A DNA stretch of 64,000 bases. Source: Diplolepis rosae (taxonomy: Eukaryota; Arthropoda; Insecta; Hymenoptera; Diplolepididae). Under the pieces are notes generated by a model. That model saw nothing but the letters and a program-made list of their open reading frames with translations, had not been told where the DNA came from and did not search any database. The stretch's first letter is position 1; the number at the start of each line of letters is the position of its first letter. A program made the translations under genes and the position numbers. The stretch spans positions 4,650,001-4,714,000 of the forward strand of contig JAPYXD010000484.1 of NCBI GenBank assembly GCA_030998225.1, written 5' to 3'. Below are positions 46,806 to 58,030 of this stretch, piece after piece.

Positions 46806-49800
46806 CTGAAAAAAATATTTTTCGAGAAAAATAAATCGAAATCCATTATTTTGATTAAGTATCTCATTCATTTATCAAATAAAGAAAGTTTTATTTCTTT
46901 ATTACCTGATAAAATGATCACCAATAGAATCTTCTACCTTTGGTGATTTTCTTCTAACGTTTCTAGTATCAAAACTCTCTTCTATGATAACGTGTCTATC
47001 ATAAGGAGTATCATAATCAACTTCTAATATCGTGGAAAATTGATGGGGGAAGATCATGTCAATGGCAGTAATCACAAATCCAGCAAAAAGACACGTGATA
47101 CCTAAAACACGTAAATATATAAATATATTATAAATATTAATAAAATATTAAAATAATTTTGAAGTTTTTATTTAAAAAATATTAAATTTGTATAGAAATG
47201 CGTGGTTTTTCCATCAAGAATGCTGTTATAGAGAAATTTGGGAATACCGTTCTTTTAAAGAGAATGTAAAACTTGAGTTTAAGGCCATGGATCAACCAGA
47301 ACATGTGACCAAATATCGCTAAAAGTTAATGTAATATAACTTTTTCATTTACAAAATATCTTCCTGAAAATTTGTAAACTACAACAGAAGACGATGAAAA
47401 ATGTCCGTCAACTTTATTTGAGTGACAATTTTGTAAAAAATTGTACAGTTAACTGTAATTATCGATAAGTTTCCCAATTCTTTTCAAAATCTTTAATGAA
47501 AAGTAGTTAACAGACGTCCCTGACGAAAGTATCGGATTGAAATTCATTCCGAGTCAATCATAACTATTTCGATTCATTCCGATATCTGTATCCGCCCCAA
47601 TGCGAATAATCCCGAACCAATCCGAAAAACGTTTTGTAACTCATTTGATGAAAAAGGGTCAAAAATCAATCTGATTAATTCCGAGACATAAATCCGTATG
47701 AATCCGACCGTATGAAACGTACGAAACGTATAGAACCAAGTTTTCAATCCAGATCAATCCGAGCTCGGATTGATCCAAACCGAATTTTCAATCAGAATCA
47801 ATCCGAATAAATCCAAGGTCGGAATGATTTGGATTAATTCGCATTGAAAATTTTGTTTGGATCAATCTGAGATCGGATTTATTCAGATTGATCTGGATTG
47901 AATACTTAGTTTCGGATTGGTTCGGATTCATTCGGATCAATGTTTCGGAATTAATCGGATTGAGTCGGATTAATTTTTGCTTGTTCTTAATCAAACGAGA
48001 TACAAAACGTTTTTCGGATTGGTTCGGAATGATTCGCATTGGCTCTGATACAGATATCCGAATGAATCGGAATAGTTCTGATTGACTCGAAATGAATTTC
48101 AATCCGATACTTTCGCCAGGGGTGCTTTATAGTCTTTTGTTAAGTTTCCCAATAGTAGTTTCCCAATAAGAAAAATAACAAAACGGACCTAGATAGACAA
48201 CTTTTGGTTTGAAAAATGAGAAAAAGTTGAATTTCATCAAAATCTACCGGAACATTTTTTTCATTATAAAAACCAAAAATTGACTACCTACGTCTGTTTT
48301 TTTCTTCTCTGTTATTTCCCAAATTTTGAAAACAAAATTTTATTTATGTTGGACGTAAACATTTAGAATTTGGACCAAGTTGTTCACATAAACTTGCTAC
48401 TTTCCTAAAGTGTCACAAGCCCTTAAGTAACAAGAGATATGGATGAACAGTGAAATAGTGAAAGTCTTTCCCATGAAAAATGAAACTCCTCAAACGCCAC
48501 CTGATTCTGTTTTGCAATCAAATGCTTCTTATTCCATTATTTGAAATCGAAAGGAAAACTAAGAACATTCTTTTAGTGATATTTAAAGTATAGATAAATT
48601 CATAATATTAATAAAATAAAATTCTTCAATTCTTCAATTATTCAAAAACAATAGTATCTGATTCAGAATAAAATTATGAAACAATGGAAAGATGAATTGA
48701 AAAGATATTGCAAATAATAAATCAGCAATTAAAAAATCAACATTGATATTGTTATCTATTTCAAGAATCTCTCCAAGTACAAAGTTTACTTCACTACTAT
48801 AACGTTTTGAATTCTATCAGCGAAGAATCAAAATAATATGTGATATGGCAAAATGAATGAGTGGAAGCATGAAACGGGAATCTAAGCATTACAATAACGC
48901 AGATAATGTGACGTTTTTCTTTATATTGCCCTGAATATTACACATGCACCACTTATTTTATACACCCGCATCGAACGAGATTATAGTGCACGTATTTGTA
49001 TACATAGTCACTATTTTTATTATTTAAATTTTGACATTCTTCAATAAATTAACTAATGATAAATTAAATTATTCACTGTTAGAAATGTTCGAAAATTTAC
49101 TAAATTTTTATCTTACAAATGTAACGTAAAATTTGACGATATTTATGATGATATAGTGTAAAGGTATCTTAAAATTGCGAAAAATTTACTGGATTTTCTG
49201 AACTTTTTCTTTATATTATGAAACTCGACTGAATTTTCATAAAATGTATCTTAAAATTACCAAACTGTAACAGAATTTTTATAAAATTTATCATAAGATT
49301 ACGAAATTGTAACAAAATTTTCAGTTACATGTACAAGCTGCTAAAAATGTCTGTATTGAACTTCCATTACATGTAATGGAAGTGTTTTTCAGTAACGTAT
49401 ATTAAATTTAAAATACTTTCATCTTAAAAAATACAAAATATTATTTGAATTTTAATACACATGTCTATATATTTTAATAATGTTTGCTAATTTTAATATA
49501 TTTTTATTAAATAGTTATTAAATTTAATATAAATGTGTATTAATTTTTCATAATATACAAATCTTATTAATTTTAATAGACTTTAATATACAAGTGGTAA
49601 ATTAAAACTAATAGATTTGTATATTATGAAAAAGTAATACACAATCATATTAAATTTAATTAATTTTAATAGACTTTAATAAACAAGAGATAAATGAAAA
49701 TTAATAAGATTTGTATATTATGAAAAATTAATACACGTTCATATTAAATTTAATAACTTTAATAGAAATATATTAAAATTAGCAAACATTATTAAAATAT

Positions 49801-52800
49801 ATACACATGTGTATTGAAATTCAAATAAAAATTTTTATTTTTTAAGATGAAAATATTTTAAATTTAATATACGTTACTGAAAAAAACTTCCATCACATGT
49901 AATGGAAGTTTAATACAGAAATTTCTAACAGTGTAACTGCATAAAACATCAGTTACCCAAAACGTATAATTATTCCTCTTACGAGTTTTGGAATTTCCAA
50001 GTACAAGTATCAGAATATTCAACACTCTCTAATTGGAAATTAAGAAATTGTTTATTAAATTATTAATAAAACTTCAGTCACATGTTTCGAAAAATTACGG
50101 TAGAAATTTCTAACAGTGTTGAATTGTATAAAAAAAAGTAGTAATTAATATTAACTTACCAGCAACCAAAACGAGCCAGTAATTCCAGTCAAAGTTGAAA
50201 ATGAGAATGGAGCCATCAACGTGGGCCACCAATGGATCACATGGCAAAAGTTTCCAATATATGACGTTTGTGAAGAGCAAACAAAATCCAGTGAAAATCA
50301 TGCTAAAGGCCCCATAACGTGGGACTACTACCAATAAAAGATTCATCAGCATCCACGATGCAAAAGATGTCCTTGAATAAATTAGAATTACATAAAATTA
50401 ATATATCTATATAATAAATGTAATTCAATTTTCAGCGTAAATATGCAATATTTTTTTGCACACTTGATTATAGGTCAAAAATCGATAAAGCATTAATCAT
50501 TCCCATATTGGTTAAGAACAGATAATCTAAAATTTCTAATATAATTATCAACTCCAAATGAGGGATAAAGATAATTATTTATCGCAGCATTTCAAAATAC
50601 TGAACATGTGAATTCATAAAATGTTTATACAATTTCCATTCTGGAGAGAGAATGGCATTTCATAACGTTTAAAAAAATTTATAATAATTGGTAATTGCAA
50701 TGTGCAATAGATAATCAGGCGTTTTTTATTATATCACTCATGTACACGAAACGTCATTTACATTATTCACGTATGTATACACATGCTGAATTTATCACGA
50801 GTTTCACTCTAAGTTTCACCAGAATACTGTTCTTATTGACCTGACAGGGTCATAAAAAAATATTAATTTATGAGTCATAACTTTCTCTGTGATCATTTTA
50901 AGATTTCACCTTTACAAATATATCTCCTTTTTTTGAGCATCAAAAAGTCCCATGGTCAAGATCTTTATCAATAATACTTTGATATTTTAATATAATAACG
51001 TTGAATCTAACACCCGGAAAAAAGTTTTATTTAAATTTAAAAAATCCTTTTCAACTTCATTTCTTCAATTTGAAGACCTTTAGAACAAATATAAATTTAT
51101 TTTATTTTAAGAAATTACCTTTTTAGCCTTTTTTAAGGCTAAAAACATGTTTTAACATTATTTATTTGAATTAGAAATTTTTTTTTTGAAATTCTCCAAA
51201 AATGTTATTTTTTTATTCTCTATACTTTTTGGAGTATGTATGTAAATTTTTAGGGCAATCCTTTTATTTCTTATATATTATAACAAGTTACACCCAGAAA
51301 AAAATTTCTTTAATTCAAACCAAATTTCTTTGAATCAAACAAATTGATGCATTGCTATGCGGTCAAAGAAAAATTTCTATATTATTTTTTTTTTTTTTGA
51401 ATTTAAGAAATACATTTTTGAGCATTATACATACGTAATGTGACTCACAGAACTATTTTATTTTAATTTGGAGAAAAAATTGTCTTCCGTCAGTGACAAT
51501 AAAATTAAATAAATTATTTCTTAAGTTCTTGCCAGTACTGTATTTGAATCGAAAAAATATTTTTCTAATTCAAATAAATAATATTATATTTTACAATACC
51601 AAAGTTGTACTCAAAAATAGGACTCATATGTACAATATTTATTCTTTGTTATATTATCAATATTTTTGACTATGGAAAGCACTCCAGCTAAAAAAATAAC
51701 TACAAACATTTTTTAAAAATATTTTGGGATATTTTTATTTATTTTATTTATAACTTTTTTGTCAGTCATCTTACCTCATTTTCGATCCTCAAAAAGTTGC
51801 TACACATTGTAAGGAACAAAATAAAAAAAGAATCATGGCAATTGGTTAAAAAACAAAAAAGTTATTCAAGGTCAAAAAATGTCAAAAAAATGCCCAAAAC
51901 TCTCAAAAATTTTAGTTTAAAAATACATAAAGGTGCTGTAATTCTAAAAACCCCCAAAACCTTTTTAAATAAAGGTACTAAACATAAAAAAAATTATATG
52001 GAAGGTCTAAACTCAAAAAATAAAATTATTAAGGGTGGCGGATCCCCTTAAATTAAAGAAGATATTCATGTGAGTCACATTACGTATGTTTTATGCGACT
52101 GCGCAGAAATTTATTTTTTCAATTTAAAAAAAAAACAATAAAGAAATTTCTTTAAATCTAAGAAACTCTTCTTTGAACGTATATAGCTATGCATAAATTT
52201 GTTTGAGTCAAAGTTTTGTTTGAATTAAAGAAACTTTGTTCTGGGTGAATACTGCAATAATATAGTAAAAAAAATATAAAATTAAACTGACCATAGCATT
52301 ATAGAAGCATAATATCCTGCCTCTCGATATTTGCCACCCCATGAAAATCCTTCCTGATGAAAACTGAAATACTCAACTAATGAAATTATTGGAAATGGAG
52401 CTCCTTTTTCAAGTGCTTCTTTAAACGTCTCTTTCATTTCATGTGGTGTTCGCCAAAAAAATCTTTCATTATACTCCACATCAGCCACATCCATATTTGT
52501 TGGTGTATCTAAAACAAATATATATTAATTTTATAAATCGTTAATGGCATGTGATACTTAGGACATTAGCAAATGTTATTGATTTTAGGTTTCTACATGT
52601 TTGTGTCCAAAGTACATAAAATATTTTCATCGTCAAAACCAGAAGTAGTCTATCTACGTCCGTTTTTATCTTCTCTACAATTTCTCAAATTTTGACAACA
52701 AAATTTTATATATTTTAGACACAAACATGTACACTGAGAGAAAGTATTAGTCGTGGTTACCCATTTTTTTTTTTGTGTAAAAAAGGGTCACAAGTATGTT

Positions 52801-55800
52801 TTTTTACTCTGTATCATCTCAGCACCTTAGTCCTTACAACTAGATTAACTGAGTAGCAATGATTCAAATTTTTAGTAAAACTTACAAAATCCGATTAGTC
52901 GGTCCGTTTTATAGCCGGGACTATTTTCATGCATTCCCACATTGTATCGATCTTATAATACAAGTTATCAATACGTTTTTTTAAAACTTAGTAATTGCAT
53001 TAATTGCTATTAATATTTCTCCAGTTTAGTTATTACAAAACTATATATTTTTCCAACATAACGGAGAATAAATGTATTAAAAACTATTCCAATATCTTAA
53101 TTAGAAACTGATGAATTTTTTCACCCGTACATGATTAAAATAGTAATTCCAACTTTGAAAAAAATGTTAAATTATTGTTTTTCGAAATGTAACAAAGGAT
53201 GATAATTGTTGACATGTTTTTCATCACAAACTGCACAACAGTTTGAAATTATACTTTAAAATCACGATGATTTAATTCTTCTCATTTTGATGAAAAACAA
53301 AAGCAAAAATTTTAAGAAATCAAAGTATATAACGATTTAAAAACGATTCAAAACAGTTGATAAGCAGATAAAATCTGATTCGACTGTACAATTATTTCTT
53401 GAAGTTTACTATCATCAAAGATTTCTAATTACACAAAATATTGCATATGGAAATAAAATATTTACATTTCACAAACTAAATGAATTTGATGAATTTTACA
53501 AAAAAAAAAAATTTGTAACATACTTAGTTCCATGGACTTTTGAGCATTGGTAAGTTTTACAAAATTTTTGGTACTGGTTACTAAAAATATATAGTTGTGA
53601 CCTTTTAGTCAGCACAACTAATATGATTTCTCTCAGTGTAGAAACTGGACCAAATTGTTCACATGAACTTGCTTTTTTTCAAGTATCACATGTCCTTAAA
53701 CTTAAAAATCACTTTATCTTTATAAATTACAGAGTCTAGTGAGTTTGAGGAAAAATTTTTTATTTCAATACTTCAGAAAGTTGAAGTTTTCAAAAGCTTT
53801 GAGCCTCTGGCATTTTATAATAACTTTTTTATTAATTACTGCGAGGAATTTTGACGCGCTAATATAAATTGAATAAACACTTTTAAATGTAATTGTTCAG
53901 AAAAGTTTCATTTTAAATATTTTAAGAAACAAAGTCTTTTTCTTATTCGACAGTTTTGAAAATTAAATACATCAAAAAGTTTAAATTTTCAAAAAATGTA
54001 AAAAATTGATTATTTTTAGACGTATATATTAAAATTCAAGTACTGTACAAATTTACCTTATTTTGAAATTATCGTTTTAAAATTTAAATTATTAATATTT
54101 TTATATTCTTAAGGAGATTGTTTAGGTTGAAGTTTTCACAAGTGTTGCGAATTCTCAGCAAAAAATTGAATGTCATTAGCGTGGGAATATCAAATAAAGT
54201 TTTGCATAGAAGTTTAAATGTTTACGATATTTAGAAAAAACCTTATATTAGTTTGAAGGTTATGGAAACTTAAAACAATTAAAAGTAGTAGAATAAAATA
54301 AAATAAATGAAACTTAAGGAAGAATTGATCGGGCAGTTTAAAAAAAAGTAAAACAAACTGACTATTTCCTTAGTAATTTTTTTCCTTAATAATTTTCTCT
54401 TATCATTTTTTTAAGTAGGAAATTTTATCTAGAATAAAATAAGTCATCAAAAGTTTGAATCAGATCAAAATTATAGATTTTTTATTAGTATCATCATATA
54501 ATCCAAAAACAGCTAAAAGCAACTAAAATTTGTCCATTGATTTCACCCATAAAAAATCTATAACTTTTATCCAATTGAAACTTTTCATGATTCATTTTGT
54601 TCGAGATAATATTTTCCTCAATTTTACAAAAACGAGCCGATAAAAAATATTTAAAATGATAAAAACCGAGAAAATAGTAACTTTGACTAACTTTTTTTCT
54701 CAACCCTGCTGGAAGTTAAAAGATAGAAATCCTATCCTTTTGAATCATTTTGAATCTTTATTAGAGAAAAATATAGAGATAATTTATCCAATTCTATCTC
54801 TTTTTCATTTTAAATTCACGTCTATCTTTTCTAATAACTACTTTTCTATCCATTCCAATCCTTTATCTATCATCCTTAATTCTTTTCTATCTCTTTGTCA
54901 ATCTAACTTCACGTCTACCTTTTTCAATCTTTCATTCTCTATCTCATCTTATGCTTTATCTATTCACGTAAATATTTTTCTATGTCTTTGTCAATCTAAA
55001 TTCACGTCTATCTTTTTCAATCTCACTTTTTCTATCTCATTCTATTTTACATCTATCAAAGTCAATCTTTTTCTATCTCTTTGTTAATCTTAATTCACGT
55101 CTTTCTTCTTCAATCTCCCCTTTTTTATCTTATTCTATCCTTCACCTATCAACGTCAATCTTTTTCTATCTTCTTGCCAATCTACCCGTGTGGAAAATTT
55201 TTATGACGCTGGCCAATGCCAGTCCAGACTGTCTAGTTTCCAGTTTTGGCGCTGATTATAAGGCCTGGTCTGGGGCTGGCCAGAACTGTAACATTTTTGT
55301 ACGATCAGCCACTAGTCAGCCTCTAATTCGCGGCTGGTTAGCCACTAATCTGTGGTCAGTTAATAAAGTTTTGGTTGAAAAACCATTTTAATTAAACACT
55401 TATCGATTTCGATTAAAAACGTTTTTGTCATGGAATGCTGACCAGCGCCAGATCTGAGCCAGACCAGAACTCCCAGACTAGTCGGTCTGGACACTGCCAG
55501 ACCTGGGCCAGATCAGACAATAGACTGCCATGAAATTTTACCACACGGGTAGTCGATGCCTATCTCTTCCTATTACAAATTTTTAACTCTCTTTCTATCT
55601 CTCATTATCTCTCCTTACAACAAAAGAAGATCAGTCCACTACTAAGATATTTTATATTCTTTTTCTATAAGGGTGATTATATTTTATGGCCAATGAAGTA
55701 ATAATCTTCCCTTATTTAAAATGGACACAATACTTTTTAGAACTTCACTCTTCATTTCATGTATTTCATTCATTCATTTAGATATTAAAATTTGTACTAT

Positions 55801-58022
55801 GGGGAGAGATAAATGAGGAATAGAAAAAGATACAAGTGGTTGGTCACGAAATATAGAGAAAAAAATAGAAAAAGATAGATACTACTTCAGTCGGCGGATA
55901 GACTAAGGGATAGGAAAAGATAGATATTACCAGAAATAGGGATAGAAAAAGATAGACATTCCCGGTAACTCTGGATGAGTGCGGAGATAGAAAAAGATAG
56001 AGTTTTGGGGATGTAAAGTGATGGCTTAGGAGAGATAGAAATGTTCTATCTTTTTCAATCTTTTTACTTCCAGCAGGGAAACATCTCTCCAATTCTTCCT
56101 TAATAAATGAAATAATTGAAAAATAAAATTAAATGAGTTGAGATAAAATAAAATAATAAAGATTTAAAGAGTGATATGCTGGTTTGTAATGAGCAATAAG
56201 TAACGCTATTTAGCGATTCAGTAATCATTAAGTAGGCTGTGAAGTTTCTTACGCCTGTAAGTAATGTTGATGTGCATCAGACCAATGTAGCCCCCAATTT
56301 CTGCAGTCATCCTTTCTTTTGAAAAAGCACTGAAGGAGCTAATCACGGTAGTAGAAGTCGTATGCCAAGAAGAGCCATATTGAGCAACTGTATAATTTAA
56401 TTATTAATGTAATGATGATCAATACATTTATACATCCAATAAAACATAGATATAGTTACTGTTTCTACCAACCTTGAATTGAAGTTCCCACGAAGAGACT
56501 CAACGTGACTGTCATAAATGTTGATAATCTCTGCAATAAGTCATTAAAATATCTCATTATCTCTTCTTTTATATTAAGAAAAATTAAACGAATTAATTAT
56601 TATTAACTTTACTTATAATAACTATATCTATAACGATACTGTACAAGATCAAATTTATCACCAAACAGGTTTCAACATTTGTTCGTAATAAAAATAACTT
56701 AAACAAAATATAAAATCTAAATCAAGGTTACCTGCTTTTAAATCAAATAAATTACTATAATTGGATATTTATCAAAGTATGTATACATAAAAAGAATATA
56801 AAACAAAAAAGGATAATAAAATACAAAACTACAATGAATCATGAAGTGAATAAAAAAATGTGGAACTAATTTGACCGAATTTTTGCATTATCATCATATG
56901 AGTAGGTATTGGTTTTATGTGAAAAATCACTTTCGGAATTCTCATCAAATATTTAGCATTTTTGATATTTAAAAAATTTTTTTTTTTTTTTAATCAAAAA
57001 TTGCAATATTGGTTTCCGACAGTTTTGACAAGATGTATATTTTATGTTTTGATTTGAAAAAATATTATTGAAAATCGAAAATTCAATTTTTTAAGCTAAA
57101 CATGTGAAATATGAAAAAAACGTAAAATTGCAAAATTGCTCGTTTCAATTAGATCTACAAATGTTGTCTGACATAGTTTCTGATAAAATGTATATTTTTG
57201 GTTTCAATTTCGAAAAATACAATTGAAATTCAAAAATTGCATTTTTTAAACAATATATGTGAGATACTAAAAAACCCTTAAATGGGAAATCATTTGCCTG
57301 AATGAAGTCTTCAAATTCTCACCCAGACCTTTTTTAACAAGATGTATATTTTTCGTTTCAATTTCAACAAATACCATAAAAATTCAGATATTCCACTTTT
57401 AAAATAAAGTATGTAAGATACGAAAAAAACGTTAAGATGGAAAATTATTTGCCTGAATGAGGTCTACAAATTCTGAATACGAGATTTTTTAACAAGATAT
57501 ATATTTTATGTTTTGATTTTAAAAAACACTTTTGAAAATCAAAAATTTTATTTTTACCCAAAATATGTGAGATCCGAAATAAGCGTTAAAATGCAAAATC
57601 GTTTAATTAAAATAATGTCTGCGATTGTTTTCCTCATTTAAATATTTGGAAAAAAATGAATTATTTTAATCGTATAATTTATTATAATGTTACAACAATG
57701 TATACATAATTTTGATAGAGCTTAGCAATTTTTCTAGAATTTTAAAGAGCATTGTAACAAGTAAGAAGGTATTACAAAAGAATAAATCATAAAGTGTGAA
57801 GAGACAAGTGAGCGTGGTAAATGAGAAGGTCGTCGCTGATGGAAATTCGTGACTCACCTCCTTACGAATGCCAGGGAAAATAATCAGAAAAGCTGTGAAT
57901 ATTGTGCAGAATATCGCGAAGATCGTGATGAGATGAACATCTCCAGTAACGGGAGTCCGATTACTATAACTGTACAATGTTGGTCCTCCATCATTACGAA
58001 AAGCATCAAACCATCCCTTCAT
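46640..58022 (-). CDS. mol: Dual oxidase maturation factor (DuoxA), 7 coding exons
   Basis: DuoxA is a multi-pass ER protein required for Duox to fold, leave the ER and reach the surface (known for the family; the fly ortholog is moladietz/NIP). Seven exons join in frame to 382 residues. Visible parts: N-terminal MKGWFDAFRNDGGPTLYS, first helix (about 31-50), second helix (about 59-74), an extracellular loop with an N-glycosylation site at N115 and the segment EYNERFFW, and further helices in exons 4-6 (ASIMLW to WMLMNLLLVVVPRYG, then FNFDWNYWLVLVAG). The charged C-terminal tail of about 100 residues is poorly conserved. The ATG lies 8 bp downstream of an acceptor (TTTTTTGCAG), so at least one non-coding 5' exon must lie above 58032; I could not place it. 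The gene is tail to tail with its client Duox. Exon coordinates follow. Confidence 0.94.
46906..47101 (-). CDS. mol: DuoxA exon 6 (last helix, start of tail)
   Basis: It encodes ITCLFAGFVITAIDMIFPHQ and then a charged cytosolic tail. Acceptor GTGTTTTAG, donor GTAATA, phase 2. Confidence 0.9.
47517..48123. mobile_element. CCCTG-tipped palindrome, word AATCCGA/TCGGATT
   Basis: CCCTGACGAAAGTATCGGAT at the left and its near-complement at the right bound 607 bp. The interior is filled by AATCCGA and TCGGATT words in both orientations. It lies in DuoxA intron 5; reading frames rich in Asn/Ser/Arg here are by-products of the word repeat. Confidence 0.88.
48175..48422. mobile_element. GGGCATGTGATACTT family, right-end copy
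   Basis: Ends TAAAGTGTCACAAGCCC then TTAA. Interior TTTTGAAAACAAAATTTTAT and ACTACCTACGTCTGTTTTT match 24130/25370/52640. The left tip is missing. Confidence 0.6.
48423..49073 (-). other. DuoxA intron 5, middle
   Basis: AT-rich; no repeat boundaries or genes recognised. Confidence 0.4.
49074..50118. mobile_element. Foldback, ends CACTGTTAGAAATGTTC (copy 2), interrupted
   Basis: Longer sister of 16273-16766; the arms match outside the nested 49338-49936 element, giving a near-empty site in copy 1 (ACATGTTAACAGCATAAAAC). Confidence 0.8.
49338..49936. mobile_element. AT-rich foldback with ATTACATGTAATGGAAG ends
   Basis: Outer arms carry CTTCCATTACATGTAATGG, AGTAACGTATATTAAATTT and ACATGTGTATTGAAATTC. 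Fragments are at 218-345, 5353-5425 and 23196-23245. Confidence 0.8.
50160..50371 (-). CDS. mol: DuoxA exon 5 (membrane helices)
   Basis: It encodes WMLMNLLLVVVPRYGAFSMI and FNFDWNYWLVLVAG, at least two helices. Acceptor TATTCAAG, donor GTAAGT, phase 1. Confidence 0.94.
50372..51009 (-). other. DuoxA intron 4, upper part of repeat-free stretch
   Basis: AT-rich; nothing recognised. Confidence 0.4.
51010..52247. mobile_element. CACCCAG foldback complex in DuoxA intron 4
   Basis: Two CACCCGG/CACCCAG heads (51010, 51290) and one CTGGGTG tail (52241), with a GGGGATCC-type half element inserted at about 51600-52047 that ends GGCGGATCCCC before TTAA. Confidence 0.65.
51600..52047. mobile_element. 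GGGGATCC-type element, right half
   Basis: Reads AAAGCACTCCAGC, GTTGCTACACATTGTAAGGA, AAATAAAGGTACTAAACATA and ends GGTGGCGGATCCCC|TTAA. The left half is lost. Confidence 0.75.
52292..52508 (-). CDS. mol: DuoxA exon 4 (loop and third helix start)
   Basis: It encodes VEYNERFFWRTPHEMKETF, EALEKGAPFPIISLVEYF and GYYASIMLW, the most conserved DUOXA stretch. Of two overlapping donors, GTCAGT at 52291 (phase 2) restores the frame of exon 5; GTTTAA 3 bp further on does not. Confidence 0.94.
52545..53695. mobile_element. GGGCATGTGATACTT element split by a CACTGAGAG element
   Basis: TTAA at 52541-52544 and 53696-53699. Ends TGGCATGTGATACTTAG and CAAGTATCACATGTCC. The CACTGAGAG element (52731-53639) entered at a TA within ACATGTAGAAAC. 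Confidence 0.82.
52731..53639. mobile_element. CACTGAGAG-tipped element, short copy
   Basis: TA-flanked, about 0.9 kb, collinear with 754-2200 but without its insertion. Confidence 0.85.
53700..54703 (-). other. DuoxA intron 3, AT-rich stretch
   Basis: No gene or element recognised. Confidence 0.4.
54704..56078. mobile_element. CCCTGCTGGAAG-tipped palindrome, word TCTATCTTTTTC
   Basis: The ends CCCTGCTGGAAG and CTTCCAGCAGGG are inverted. CTATCTTTTTCAATCT and TTCACGTCTA words run on the left arm and their complements on the right. A 143-codon frame here (Phe/Ser/Ile-rich) is a by-product. A second element is nested at 55185. Confidence 0.85.
55185..55549. mobile_element. CCCGTGTGGAAAATTT-tipped element, word CCAGAC/CTGGCCAG
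   Basis: TA-flanked ends CCCGTGTGGAAAATTTTTA and AAATTTTACCACACGGG. Both arms carry CCAGAC, CCAGATC and GGCGCTG words. Nested in the CCCTG element. Confidence 0.88.
56253..56387 (-). CDS. mol: DuoxA exon 3 (glycosylated loop)
   Basis: It encodes YGSSWHTTSTTVISSF and GGYIGLMHINITYR. The NIT sequon matches the conserved glycosylated loop of DUOXA proteins. Acceptor TTATACAG, donor GTAAGA, phase 1. Confidence 0.93.
56473..56530 (-). CDS. mol: DuoxA exon 2 (second helix)
   Basis: This 58-bp exon encodes RLSTFMTVTLSLFVGTSIQ. Acceptor TTATTGCAG, donor GTTGGT, ends in phase 1. The next intron is only 85 bp. Confidence 0.92.
56970..57640 (-). repeat. Tandem repeat, about 155-bp period, in DuoxA intron 1
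   Basis: AAGATGTATATTTT-like anchors occur at about 57030, 57187, 57341 and 57495, each with a GATACGAAAAAAACGTTAA block. Single units match 21480-21860, 62440-62640 and 63780-64000. Confidence 0.75.
57858..58022 (-). CDS. mol: DuoxA exon 1 (start, first helix)
   Basis: It encodes MKGWFDAFRNDGGPTLYS, a possible glycosylation site NRT, then a helix ending IIFPGIRKE. The donor is GTGAGT, phase 0. The exon continues 8 bp upstream of the ATG to an acceptor at 58031-58032. Confidence 0.95.
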
Positions 58023-58030
58023 TTTAAAAT

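Noticed and set aside
47788..48102. 104-codon Asn/Ser/Arg-rich frame
   Set aside because: Translation of the AATCCGA word repeat; not a gene.
54656..55087. 143-codon + strand reading frame
   Set aside because: It lies in the TCTATCTTTTTC word repeat; the Phe/Ser/Ile-rich peptide follows from the repeat, and no start context or splice support is seen.
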